NCBI RefSeq assembly: GCF_052857255.1
Contig: NC_135500.1
Location: forward strand, 162,365,689-162,429,688
From: Amblyomma americanum
Taxonomy: Eukaryota; Arthropoda; Arachnida; Ixodida; Ixodidae
Length of the DNA stretch: 64,000 nt
Reading direction: 5' to 3'
Part shown: positions 21,115-45,486 of the stretch, one piece after another
Layout of the letters: each line of letters starts with the position of its first letter
How positions within the stretch are numbered: the first letter of the stretch is position 1
Notes under the pieces: model-generated
Seen by the model: only the letters and a program-made list of their open reading frames with translations
The model's database searches: none
Told to the model about the DNA's origin: nothing
Translations under genes and position numbers: made by a program

Positions 21115-23966
21115 TCACTACTAGATAATAGAGGCTGTACGTTAGTGCCCGTTTGTTGTGCGGCTACACTATTTCGAGAGAGGCGGAAGTCAGCGCCCGC
21201 GAGCTCTTTGGTTTCAGAGACATGGCGGACAAATGTTTCCGACAAATACTAGCGGCAGCTCAGCCCGTATTTGGCACATGCGCTTCTATATCGTGACGAC
21301 CTCAAGCTGTTAAGGCGAAAGTAAAATGTTCTGCCTTCTTGTGAGGGAGCGGCCGAAAATCATCCCTGGCAGGTGCCGTTAAGACAAAAATTATGAAATT
21401 TAAAGACGTTTTTCGCTTATTAACAGAACGCTGAGGAAAAGTTGAGGTGGCCAGTATCGTTAGACTGCGGCTTTCTAACAACCAAGTTTGTTAAATAGCA
21501 GCCTTTATAAATTTGATAGCACCAAAAACGCCGTACAGGTATCGCCATCGTCAGCTGAATTCGCAAATACAATGCGTGCGTCGACACCAAATTTTTTTGC
21601 GCGACTCCTACACTTCAAAAAAGGCGGCCAGTTTTCACGGTATGGACGTTCTAAGTTCGTGCCGCGTGACGGGAAAATATGTAAATTCAGTTTTCGGAGC
21701 CGTATATTTTTTTGCTCTCAAATAAACTTTGTTTAGCGAGAGACAATCAGTTTTTACTACGCACGGCTATTGTGTGGCGTTGTCCTCAGTGTTCCTAGAG
21801 GTCACATATGAGATCCTCAAACGTCTAAGGCTGCCAGCTCTGAAATGAAAGCGTTACTCGTCGTTGCCTACTATCGATCGCATCGACCCTACGCCCGGGA
21901 GCTCTCATGCTTATCGCGAAATCCCTTCCAGCCGCTCTCCCCAGAATTCCAGCGACGCGTGTGTGTGTGTGGGCTAGGGGGGGGGCTCTCTGAGTAGCCG
22001 GTGATGTCCACCTGCAAATTGAGCGAGTTTTATATGAATAAGGGCGCAAATACAGGAAGAACGTAGAAGAACACAGTACGAGGCGTTGTTCTAACTTGAT
22101 CTTGTCTTTTTGCCCTAATTCAAAATGAACGAAAACCAACTAGCCCAGCAAAAATTTCTCTTAAGCTATATTTCTAGTACAGTGGGCCCTTCAATGTGTG
22201 TGTCTTCATGTTTCTTCAATGAATGGATTTCATGTGTCGTCTCCAACACCTGCTGCGCCAGAAATTCCACCCTCTGCACCAGGAACAGCTTCGTTCTCGT
22301 GGAAGTGCGCTCTTCTGTCCTGTGCTCCCATGTTGGGGTCACGTGAAAAAAGGCGCCTCGTCCTGTGTTTTTCTACCTTCACTACTAGCCCGGCAATAAG
22401 TTCTCTCGAGGGAGTTCTGCTCCCTTCCTTTTTTCAAAACAAGCGGAAGGTGTAGAGTCCGTTGATTTTGAAATAATGCAAGGCGCATAATTGGTTCCCT
22501 GGGTCAGTGCGCACCTCAGTCGCGCTTTGAGGTACGAGGCGTTTGTGCGAACCTTCAAAAAACCGTGCTTTCGTCAATTTTTATGCTCATCAATGCTAAA
22601 TCGCCGTCCATTTTTTCCTCGACAGTTCCTGTAACGGAGCAGTACATTCTTCTACGAAAGCTCGGCTTATGACAGAGCTGACATGTTTGGAGTCAAAGGC
22701 AGCTTGTGCAAATTGGTCTTCCAGGCAGCGGTTTTATTAGACTTCTACTTTCCCCAAATCCGGCATATTTCTTTTTTACAGTTTTTTAAGCAGTAATGAA
22801 ACAGGGACAAAAAGACTACGGGACGGGTCTTCTTTCTTGTCAACGTTCCTGTGCTGTTTCTGGTCATGTATGTACCAACTCGCTCAACTCGTCGTTTTAC
22901 TGAAATTCTTTTCACTGTGTTATAAGTATGGTGCAGCTTACTTTTCACGTGTGCTCTATTTAGGAGGCGGAAACCGGCACGTTATAGAGAAAAATATATT
23001 GTTATGACAGATGCTTGAAAGACTGCATGCTAATCTTTACCGCGCCTTCTTGACTCATCTCCCTAACAATTGTGAGAAAGCTTTCTTAATTAGTAGCAGC
23101 CGCCTGCGACGATTCCCATGGTTTCGCCAGTCGTATGTGTCTTGGCCTCTGACACTCCTCTAGTCTCGTTGTTGTGGCCCTGTAGCCCATACCGCATTCG
23201 CTAATCAAGGTTTTGTCTACTCCTTTCCGTACACCCCGATCCCTACGAATGTCAAATCTCGTTGCTGCCGCGATCGTCTCGGCTAGCTGTGTCACTCGAT
23301 TTCCCCCACGCCGTTCCCCGTTTACTCACTTAGCCCCGCCACAGTCCACAAAACTACACGAGTCCTCTGCGTAAGCCGAATAAATGAGCCAACCGCCCCT
23401 CCGCCCCTCTGATTAACCCAGTAATCGACGTTGGCTCCCATCATCGGGGTCCGTCCTCTGTCTGCGATTACGAGTTCTCATTCCCGAATCCTAATGACAG
23501 CGCCCAGGGGAGTGGCGGAAATCGACTTGATCTGCCTCTGATCTTTCAGTAGATTTTCTTTTCCAGCTTCCTTCCTTGTTCAAGTTTCAGACTTTGTGAA
23601 CTCCTTTTTCCACGAGGCTTTGCACTCAAACTTTCTATGATCAAATTATCGACATTTACATTGTCATTTCGCAGCGAAAATTGTCGTATCTTAACAGAAA
23701 TAAAAAATCTCCTTCGCGAAACAACACAGTGCGCGTTGGGACTAAGATAGCTTGTTTCCAAGCTATTAGCAGAAAGTGTCATTTTCCCCGCACGTCAGGA
23801 TAACAGGCCAAGCATATTTACCTGCCCGCGCATGGTGTTCTGACGACCAGAAGAGATACGATACTTTAGTGTAGCCTGCTTGGTAAGAGTGCCAACAAAA
23901 AGTCCAACAATGTATTTTGCACAGATGTGGCGTCACTATCTTAGGTCACATCATTTTCTGCAAAAG
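21115..23966. other. Stretch without a recognised gene or repeat
   Basis: About 2.9 kb. It contains a short GT run (about 21959-21970) followed by a G run near 21977-21985. Overlapping plus-strand frames (22125-22346, 22198-22455) and a minus-strand frame (21825-22139) show no known domain. The 23.1-23.5 kb part is more C-rich. I see nothing else. Confidence 0.45.
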
Positions 23967-24472
23967 GGATAATAATAATAATAATTAGTTTTTGGGGAAA
24001 GGAAATGGCGCAGTATCTGTCTCATATATCTTTGGACACCTGAACCGCGCCGTAAGAGAAGGGATAAAGGAGGGAGTGAAAGAAGAAAGGAAGAATAGGT
24101 GCCGTAGTGGAGGGCTCCGGAATAATTTCGACCACCTGGGGATAAGTAGAACGTTCATTTGGGCGAGTTGGTATAGATGCATCTTTAGTAAAACAGCGCG
24201 AACAACGTAGGACAAGATGAACGTAGGACAAGTGTCCTACAAGTGTCCTACGAACAACGTAGGACAAGTGTCCTCCTTCATCTTGTCCTACGTTGTTCGC
24301 GCTGTTTTACTAAAGATGCACCTGGGGATCTTTAACGTGCACTGACATCGCACAGCACACGGGCGCCTTAGCGTTTTTCCTCCATAAACACGCAGCCGCT
24401 GCGGTCGGGTTCGAACCCGGGAACTCCGGATCAGTAGTCGAGCGCCCTAACCACTGAACCACCACGGCGGGG
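23967..24472 (-). mobile_element. SINE group B, full length, split by a fold-back insertion
   Basis: On the plus strand it runs from an (ATA)n simple tail (about 23970-23985), through the group B tail (GGCGCAGTATCTGTCTCATA, ACCTGAACCGCGCCGTAAG, AAAGAAGAAAGGAAGAATAG) and the core, to a complete head. In minus orientation the head has box A TGGTTCAGTGG (24451-24461) and box B GGTTCGAACC (about 24408-24417). The core is broken after CACCTGGGGAT (24133-24143) by 175 bp of foreign DNA and resumes with the same 11 bases at 24319-24329. Without the insert it is about 320 bp long. The head looks intact, so it was probably mobile before the fold-back entered. Confidence 0.93.
24144..24318 (+). mobile_element. 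Fold-back element with perfect 43-bp inverted arms
   Basis: The 175-bp insert sits inside a SINE and is flanked by an 11-bp direct repeat CACCTGGGGAT. Its arms, 24179-24221 and 24277-24319, are exact reverse complements over 43 bases (the outermost base is shared with the flanking repeat). They contain ACAGCGCGAACAA and GTAGGACAAG. The 55-bp centre is itself built of GTAGGAC/GTCCTAC inverted units, so the whole insert can form a branched hairpin. The left side has 35 extra unpaired bases with GGGCGAGTTGGTA (24161-24173) that have no partner on the right. There is no coding capacity. It could be a non-autonomous DNA transposon (MITE or fold-back type) or a hairpin-primed product; the sequence does not decide. 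Confidence 0.85.
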
Positions 24473-27060
24473 TAAAAGAAAAAGCGATCACAAATTTTGT
24501 TTTCAGCTCATAGCCCTCCCAGCCAACATTAATTGAATCCGGTAAAAATTGTCATGCCGTTCTAATTTTTTTTTTGCCTCCAGCAATTTGCAGCATCCAC
24601 AATGCACGAATGACCCCTATATAAAGTTTCACAGCCGTGGGCTTGGCGACTGCTTCAGCCCCGCCCGTGAAAAGCCTCAGAATCACCTTGGTGCGCCAAG
24701 CGTCTCTTCCGCTGGATTGGTTGAGGTATGCACTGATAATTAAGGCATTCTGTGGTAGATCGGAGTGTTTTGCCGTAACAACATTGCGGGCAGCTAGAGT
24801 TGTTAGCCGGAAAACCTTGTCGTCCAAGCCCCATAGTTCACGACCAGTAGATATGACCCGTTTCTACGCCGTGTATCTGCTGCTTAGCGCTTGATGTGTC
24901 TCTCTGCCTTTCACACTGAAGGCACTCAACCGGGGGCACACTGCAGGGTTTTTAATTAAGAGGCCCAGCTCCGAACGCAGAACTCGGTTGTAAAAAAGTT
25001 TTCTTTCTCTTATCTTTTTAAAGAGAACTTCGAACTCTCCGCAATACAGAAGAAACTAGAACAGACAGACGTCAGCCTGATAAGAGGTGTTTAAAAGGCT
25101 GTCGTGTCTACTAGGCGAGCGTGGAAGCATTTTTTGCGAATTACTACCCTGATGAAACGAAATATAAGCACGGATTGAAACGTGAAAGCAAATAGCTCAT
25201 ACTCAGAAGGCAACTCTGCAATAGCGAAGATATGTCACGTTCGTGTGCGAAGACGAAGGCCATTTATCAGCGCATACTCAGGGTTTAATCACGACAGTGT
25301 CAACCCTCTTTCGCAAATTGACCATCGGGCAACCATAGCTGACAGAGACGAATTAGTGGGGCACGAATCTTTCTGAATGAGAAGAAAAGTTTCGACCTGT
25401 CTGTAAGATGCACTTTTCGTGCAGGGGCTGCGACTTGTTGAACATAGATGCTGAGCAGTGAATTACCTGTAAACCAAAAGCAGAAAGTGAAGGAGCAATG
25501 AAAATATAGATAATGTAATCTGGTACCGACGTACAACACCATGAACAGAAGAGATATCCTAAAGAAATTTAGTAACAAGCCGCCAGGGCATTGCCAGCTG
25601 CAACGAGCGACTTACTTAACAAAAATCATGGCAGGTGAACCATTCTCCACTCGCCGTAACCAACCATTTGCCTTCGTCAAGATTTGTTGATTCTTTTTTC
25701 CACTTTTTCTTGAATTTTCAGACTTGGTAAAGAAGGGTGTTTGACTGAAATGTTACATACAGTTCTTATTCATCAAAGACCTTACCTCCCAAATTTGGAT
25801 TATAGCACTAGATGGTGCTGAGTACTGACGGGTAAATCGTCGCTTTCATTATCATCCCCCTGTTACTGACGCAGTCACTATGAAACTTACGAATAAGCTA
25901 AAATTTAGAATCGTTGTTCTGAATTCGCAATGGCCTTAGTATGAGCTAAACTCAGCGATAGAAGACGAGGCACCAGTCATGTAAGCTCGCGGAATCCGAC
26001 GCTGCGATTATTGCTGCGGCAGGGACCAGATCTTTCGCGACGTAATGGCGGTAGAACATGCGCAGCTTGAGCACCGCGGCGCGTTGCTGCAGTACGCTGT
26101 TGCTGTGCCATCGGACGATACTCGAGTGCTGGGTAAAAGCGTCGTCGGACGGCACTATGCACACTGCCTATATTAATGCGCTCCTCTTTCCGTCCACAGA
26201 CGCCGCCATTTTCTCGGCTAACGACGGAATCCGAGGTCGCCAAGCTCGGTTCGCGATAATCGTGGTTGGCGGCGTAACCGCAGTTCGGTCCGCCGTGTGA
26301 ACTGCAGAACACGTAGTTAGTGAAAACCACGGTTACCTTAACCGCGGTTAAGCGCGCCCGTGTTACATTGGTATAATACATGATTTGATCGAGGATTTGG
26401 ATCTAAATGGCCTCTTGGGCTCGGGGAAGCTATTGGCTGCAGTTAAAAAACAGCGCTTCTTCGTCTGACGCACATTAAAATAAAATTCCAGCTCAGATCT
26501 TTAACTTATCACAGTTCTAAGTCTGTAACAACTCAATAAATAGTGAGATTTGGCTAACTTTAAAAATACTACATACAGGAAGAGAAAGGCTAAACGTTTA
26601 TTGTATGCAAGGCTCTTCGTCGTGCACTGTTCTCTTAGTAAAAGACTTCCAGCATAAAGAGTATATCAATACTTTGCAAATGGCTGAAATTCTAATGTTG
26701 TTACTCCTTCCGACTGGAGCCTGAAATTTTGGTGAAATTTTTTGGCGCAGATATAAGGCCTGACAACACCTAGAAACTGGCAGGAGTAGCATTTTCCACT
26801 CCACCTGGTCGCGGTGTTTATTAGCCCGCTTTTTCTTCTTTTTTTCCGTATTTTTTGTTCCTTTTCCGTTTTGGTGCTTGTTTTATGTTTTGAATTTTTA
26901 TCAAAATTTACACTTTATATCTCATCTCGTACCACCCTCAATCTGGAATTTGGAGCTTTCTAGCCCCCACAGAAACATTTCACGCCGATTTTAATGCTTT
27001 TCTCTCCTTTCTTCTACCACACTCTCCCCTACTCCAAAGCCCAACCAGCTCTTCGTTGAC
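24473..27060. other. Stretch without a recognised gene or repeat
   Basis: About 2.6 kb. Frames at 24552-24827, 24637-24894 and 25977-26381 overlap on opposite strands and carry no known domain. A perfect 14-bp palindrome TTAACCGCGGTTAA lies at 26338-26351 in a locally GC-rich patch (about 25.98-26.36 kb). No other feature is recognised. Confidence 0.45.
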
Positions 27061-27110
27061 CACACTTGTCCGGACGTAGGCAAGCCCACATGTCGAAACG
27101 TTGTTGAAAG
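27061..27110 (+). other. Hammerhead-like motif, probable Penelope-like element remnant
   Basis: The segment CCGGACGTAGGCAAG (27070-27084), a short spacer, and TGTCGAAACGTTG (27091-27103) has the layout of the small hammerhead ribozyme found at Penelope-like element ends: a CTGANGA-like strand, a short stem II and a GAAAC strand. The GAAA strand is intact. The first core strand reads CGGACGT, with two core changes, so cleavage activity is not expected. Stem II would be GGCAAG paired with CATGTC, which matches only in part. I see no associated reverse transcriptase or GIY-YIG frame nearby. The identification is tentative. Confidence 0.4.
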
Positions 27111-30100
27111 GACTGAAATCTTCCTCCCTTATCTTCGTCAAGCTTTCGCTTGCTTAGAATCGTCTCTCATAACTTCCACTTGAAACATTAAGTTTTTTTT
27201 ATCACGTATGTGCACCCGTGAGCGTCACAACGAAAACAAGTGGTAAGCGCTCCACTTTGAAGCATTTGGGAAGCTGCACTGTGTTTTCCGGAACTCATTC
27301 CAACATTTTCGTAGCAACGTTTCTTTTGGAAGTCTTGTTCTCCCAAAGAGCTAGTATTCTGATTTAGAAAATTAAGGCAGGTCACGCAAGCACCCCAGCT
27401 TTCAGAGGTTAAATGGCAGGCCTTTATTTGTAGGGGCACTTATCTAAATAAATCTGCCCAGGTAGTGTGCAGCGTTTTCAGCGCCGCACGTGGAACAAAA
27501 AGGTATTTCCTGCAAGAGCACGTGCGTCAAGAATGTTTTAAAGGCATAAAAAAAGTCATCACTTGGAATTCTTCGGGAGATTCCTGATGAGGGCATCGCG
27601 TGTCTCATAGAGAGATGCCATTTTTCACATCTTTCTTAGGACGGTTTGCCTCGGGTGCATTAACTTTTTCTCCCTTCCAAGAACACAATTTGGAAAAGTG
27701 GGTAAAAAGTTTCACGCGATTAGCTCTTCAAAAAAGGTTGACTTAGTTCCCTACTGAAATCTTCAGGTCTAGCCGCAAATGCTGTAACTTAGCGAAGCAA
27801 GAACTTAATGCATTTATGCAGTTGCGATGGTGAAACTGCACGCTCCTAAACGAAACCGTTGATGCAGCTTCGTAACGAGGCCACTTGCTGCGTACAGAAG
27901 CCCTGATGCCTCCCCACGTGGTGTTAATATAATTCCCCTTCCTTACGGCGAAACACAAAGGCTGTACCGAAGTCCTCTAGTATAAAAGACGTACTACAAT
28001 ACAGACGTTAGAATAAAACAGGGTATAAAATTCCATTAAAGCGCACTTGCAAATGACATTGCAAATTTAACGAGTATACTGCGCAATTTGCAAGCGTCAA
28101 GCTGTCATATATATGCGTCAGCATTCTGTGCAACTTGATTACTAAAGACTAGGGTTCCTGGCCTTTGAAATTGCGGGACACAGTGTCGTTTATTTGCTAC
28201 ATGATTCATTGATGCCAACGGCCTGAGGGACTTAGTTTATGAAGATTCCATTGCTTTCTTTCGCAAGCTCAGGGATTTAAGGGCTGTCGTTGCACTACGA
28301 GCGTCATTTCGCTTCGTGATGAACATTCTCTCGATAAGAGTCCACCTTAATGAGCCCAACACCAGATAGTGTCGTGCAGTCTCTATCGTATTCTAGGCTG
28401 CTTCAAACCTTCAACCAGTATTCCACGGAACAAGCCTGTCATCAAGAAGTAAGACAACAGCTGGTGTTTAGCGTGGGTGTCAATTCGTTGTAATGAGGAA
28501 ACGAATTGAGCAACGCGTTGCCAGAAATTGTTCTGCGTCAGGAGGATCTCGCACTTTTGCCGTTATTTCCGGTTTAGAGTCCGAAACCGGTGTGCTATCC
28601 TTGAGTTGCAACTACGGATACAATCTGTAGAGGCCCAATTTGCACACCAGAAACGTGTACAAGAGGAAAAATATGTTGTCTTTTTTTTTCTGTGCTGTTT
28701 CGTTAGTCTGGGTTTTATACGTACGAATACCTTAAAAATTGTGGAGTCATAGAACCAGTCTGGATAATCTTCATTATCCAGTCTGTTGGAGCCAATAACG
28801 TTAGCCTATAATTTCTTTATCGACTAAAGCTGCGTCATTTTATCTTGTTCCCTGTCATTTTCTCTCTCGAAAACAGTCTTTCTGCTGGCGAGGCAAACAC
28901 AGAGCAGGACATTCCGTTGGCGTTTTTTGATAGCAGCAAGCCTACACTAATTCCTTACGAAATTAGGCGCCGATCGTCAGCAGCTTTTTTTTTTATTTCA
29001 TTCAGGGTTGAAGGGACAAAACGCCTAATAGTATTCATTTCGACGTAGATACTGGTCCCAATAATTACTAGTACAACCAATAAACTGCGTGATGGCAAGA
29101 GACCTAAACGCAGCGACAGCATGGCGGTAAAAAATTTTGTGTTCGTGGAAATTATTTTTGGCATGAAATATTACAACAGGCGGTTTTAAATACATGCCCA
29201 CTCTACACACCGCACCTATAGATAGTCCGCATTGCGCAAGATTTTACGATATAAACATATATATTCCGCGGATTCTATACTGCAAATTGCGGTAGAATTA
29301 CTGCAAAGTTGAGCGGGCCAAAGTTTGAATGAGGTAATTTTTTTAGGTGGCTTAAGCGTGGACCATTCTCTCCTGCTAATGCTCTTGGAGCTAGGTCCCG
29401 TCAAAGATGCGGCACAAAAGGCACAGCAGGGCTCGCGAACGCCTGCGCATTTGTGATCTAAACTGCTTCTGTCTAAATAATGTCGGGGCGAATGCTCTGC
29501 CACATTAGCTTTACCACATTATCAGGCAACAATTTTTATGCTCATGTTTTGATAGCTGCTGATTGTACAAACCAAGAAAATCTTGATTAGCAAATGATAT
29601 CCACCCTGAAGACTTGAAACTAGACTTGACGCCTTGTTACCGGCGTGTTTTACCTTCTTTTGAAGTGTTTTAATGCCACCTAACGTATCTCCAACAGCCG
29701 CTGCCAGCTCACCACTCACTCGTGCAGTGATTCGAGCAAAGGTCAGTAAGCTTTTGGCACAGGCCGGAAGCGTTGCGTCAGAAAAGGTGGAGTAGAGAAG
29801 AGGGAGAAAGGAGAGTAGGTGAGAGCGAGAAGGCGTCGCAAACCACTCCGATTATATATGAAATATTTGGTTCCCCGCCCATCGAGCCATGACGTGCCAA
29901 TTTTAAGCCGACAATGAAGGCCACGAATTGCTTAAAAGATATTAAGAGACTTAATCCCCAGCGGGTTGTAGCTATTTCGAGTGATCAATGGCGCCTGTGA
30001 CAGGAATAGGTATTAGAGGGGAGCCCGACTTGCTCGCGTCCCTTTCCCTTTGCTCCCGGCTTTTCGACGGTCGACTGTGCAAAAAACGTTACCCCGTAAC

Positions 30101-30508
30101 TATATTAAGACGTTTCGTGGATGACGAAAAGCTTAAATCAATAAACCAGAACACAGATTTTATGTCTTTCGCTGAATCCTTAATAGTAGGCATGGGCAGT
30201 TCTGCCCTTTCCGCATTTGGAACACTAATCCTATCGAATTATCCGAGTGATGCAAGGAACTGCCATGGTTATTCCTACATCTCTAACCTTTCCTAGATAT
30301 AGAATCCGTTGAAGAGTTAGCGACAACGTAAAACTTTGCTCAGTTGGCGAATGGAGGCATCGCTGACTCACCCGACGCTTTTGTCACCATGTTTTTTTTT
30401 TTTCAGCGGGTACTATCGGATCACAAACAAATGCACTGGGTCATCTCGTCCTGTGCCGCAAGGCGAGTACTTGGCGAGAAACCGTTAGTGTACCTACCAG
30501 ACTGCTTT
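27111..30508. other. Stretch without a recognised gene or repeat
   Basis: About 3.4 kb, AT-rich. No known domain occurs in the short frames. A small hairpin with 9-bp arms (CTGGATAAT, loop CTTC, ATTATCCAG) lies at about 28758-28779. No other structure is recognised. Confidence 0.5.
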
Positions 30509-30745
30509 CGCCGCCGCGGTGGCTCAATGGTTATGGTGCTCGGCTGCTGACCCGAAGTACGCGGGTTCGATCCCGGCCACGAATTTCGATGGAGGCGAAA
30601 TTCTAGACGGCTGTGTACTGTGCGATGTCGGTACACGTTAAAGAACCCAGGTGGTCGAAATTTCTGAAGCCCTTCACTAGGGCGTTCCGTCATAGCCCGA
30701 GTCGCTTTGGGGCGTTGAACCGCCATAGAATCATAAAACCAAAGA
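30509..30745 (+). mobile_element. SINE group A, full length
   Basis: The best-preserved group A copy. The head begins CGCCGCGGTGGCTCAATGG. The core runs through GAATTTCGATGGAGGCGAAA, GCGATGTCGGTACACGTTAA and CCCAGGTGGTCGAAATTTC. The tail contains ATAGCCCGAGTCGCTTTGGG and ends CATAAAACCAA. AGACTGCTTT (30499-30508) before it and AGAGTGCTTT (30746-30755) after it form a 10-bp target duplication with one mismatch. It has no coding function; the frames on both strands across it are incidental. It would have been copied by a LINE reverse transcriptase in trans. Confidence 0.93.
30520..30573 (+). promoter_or_regulatory. Internal Pol III promoter of the SINE (boxes A and B)
   Basis: Box A TGGCTCAATGG (30520-30530) and box B GGTTCGATCC (30564-30573) are 33 bases apart, as in tRNA genes. 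Both are close to the general consensus. They sit in the tRNA-like head and, as in other tRNA-derived SINEs, would recruit TFIIIC. Confidence 0.85.
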
Positions 30746-30755
30746 AGAGTGCTTT

Positions 30756-31453
30756 GAGCATGAATGCAAAAAAGAACGTACTTTCTAGTATTTGGGAACA
30801 TGTAACGCATTTTTATATCATATGTATACTTTCAAGGAAATATTTCGAACTGCCAAATTTTCTTGGTGGAGTTCATGCGCATCCTCAGGGTTATTGTCCC
30901 CACAAACCGGCTCTGCTATTGGAAGTCTGTGCTGTGAAATTTGATGGATGCGGCTCCTAGAACTAACTAAAGGATGATGCTGATACGGACAAAAGTACGA
31001 AGCCTCTTTTGTAGACGTTGTTGTCATCTATGGACGGTTTCCTAATAAGTGGAAATAGAACCTAGTGAAAACAGGCACTTAAAATCTCAACCCGAGAATA
31101 ACTGCAAAGCGTCACTTTTACGAAATAACTTAAACATCCACCTAAGCCCAGCCACACTGGTCATTCATGAATGAGTGGCAAAGAAGCGCAGAGAGGTGAA
31201 AAAGCATAGTAAAATATTAGCTTATTGCTTCTGGAGTCCCAGCTACTGAAACAAAGCAACTCTCTGGACTGTCGATTGAGCTGAAGACACATCCTGTGTT
31301 CTAAGATATGTGAGACCTCATAACTGAACCTCAAAAACTCCAGAAAATTAGAGCGCCTTACTAAAATCAGTCGACCAGAATGGTATACTTTGCACGCGCA
31401 GGAATCGAACATGTATTTTTCGGCATTTTTATTCTATAAACTGTGCTTATGTT
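30756..31453. other. Spacer without a recognised feature
   Basis: About 700 bp between two SINEs. Nothing with a recognisable domain or repeat structure is seen. Confidence 0.5.
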
Positions 31454-31782
<329 letters not shown>

Positions 31783-32949
31783 GTTAACCCTTCACAGCAA
31801 GGCGTTCTTTCCTCCTCGTGGTGCCGCATTTCGCAGAGCTTAGTGGCCGTGGAATCTCGGCTTCGAAACTGGTGCAACATCGTCAAGTCTTCGTGTCAAC
31901 ATACCTTAATTTCAAATTAATTTCAAATTAAGGTAACTTGTGTTTTTCGTGTAATTTCTAAAGTGATGTCAGCATAATACTTTTGAGTAATTCTCTCTTA
32001 GGACGCATGCATCAGCTGCTCCCAGAACTATAACATGCTAAGTGGCAATCCACGTGCTCTGCTAAAGTTGTAAGAACTGAACACTGGCCATAGAGTGTCC
32101 AGGCCTACTTCTTTTTCCATTCTGTGCATGTTTCTATATTAAAAAACACTTTAGCACAATAATTATGCAAGCAGACTGGTGTATTTAAGACAAAACGACA
32201 CAAATCACTTCAAAGAAGATTACTAGCGATCAGAGCTGCAAACATCAAGAGTTAGGCGGTGCGAGCTTGTACATATAAACATACCATTCCTCGGGTCATA
32301 TAAAAATAACTTTAAAAAGCTCCTTTATTTGCTACAATTTGGTGGTTCCCTCCAACCATCTTTTTTGTCTTCAGCTGATTTAAGTAGCCGTTTGCTCCAT
32401 CCACTGAATAAACAATAACTGCACTGCTGTTCTCATAACTGGCGCATCGCAGCTTTTCTGCACAAGACACAGCAGAATGTTTCTTTGCGTAAACGAGAAT
32501 ATTTTAAGCATTTAATTATTTAATAGTTTTGAAATAACTCCCACAATGTGTTACCACTAGAAATCGGCATACGCTTGCTGTTTCAATTGTATTTCATGCA
32601 ACTATCGCGAAACAATCTCTGATCAACGAAAAATAAAGAGATTGTAATAGACATGTTAAATGCGAAGTAAAATTTAGCAGAGCTGAATTTCCTTAAAGAC
32701 TGTGGTTTTCTCTGAGTATCACACTGGTGGGATTTCACATAATTACGAAAATTCGTTAGCATTTAGCCTCAAAGGTTCCACGTTGGTGAAAGAGTGATGC
32801 TGACGCGACTGTGACAGTAGCATTGTGAAGGGTTGCACAGTCTCTATATGCTCACAAAACTAATGAACCAGGAAAGGTTAGCGCAGTGTTTTAGTGCGCT
32901 GGCTGGTACCCTAGAAGGCAAATAAATTCATTGCTTCATATTTGTACTC
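31783..32949. other. Stretch without a recognised gene or repeat
   Basis: About 1.2 kb, AT-rich. A near-perfect palindrome lies at 31903-31934 (arms ACCTTAATTTCAAATT and AATTTCAAATTAAGGT, one mismatched pair). Otherwise I see nothing. Confidence 0.5.
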
Positions 32950-33120
32950 TCATTGTGGGTGGTACAGGGCGAACTAGACGATGCACAAAAACAAGAAGAC
33001 AACACAGACGACCGCTGTCAATGCTGTCAGATAGCGCTCGTCTGCGTTGCCTTGTTGCTTTTGTCCATCACCTTGTTCGCGCTGTATCACCTACAATGAA
33101 TTATTACCAACTCGCCTAGC
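32950..33120 (-). mobile_element. Second fold-back element, diverged arms
   Basis: The left arm (32950-33011) and right arm (33038-33099) are inverted repeats of about 62 bp with roughly 10-12 mismatches and a 26-bp spacer. In minus orientation the element starts GCTAGGCGAGTTGGTAATAA (33101-33120), has no counterpart of this on the far side, then enters the arm with ACAGCGCGAACAAGGTGA. This is the same order as in the insert at 24144: unpaired GCGAGTTGGTA, then an arm with ACAGCGCGAACAA and GGACAA, a loop, and the inverse arm. The plus-strand frame at 32931-33119 is spurious. I found no target duplication. Greater arm divergence suggests it is older. Confidence 0.72.

Positions 33121-45486
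<12,366 letters not shown>

Noticed and set aside
30509..30580. A tRNA gene
   Set aside because: Boxes A and B are present, but the acceptor and anticodon stems do not pair, and the sequence continues into a SINE core. The same applies to the heads at 6813, 21114, 24472 and 56246.
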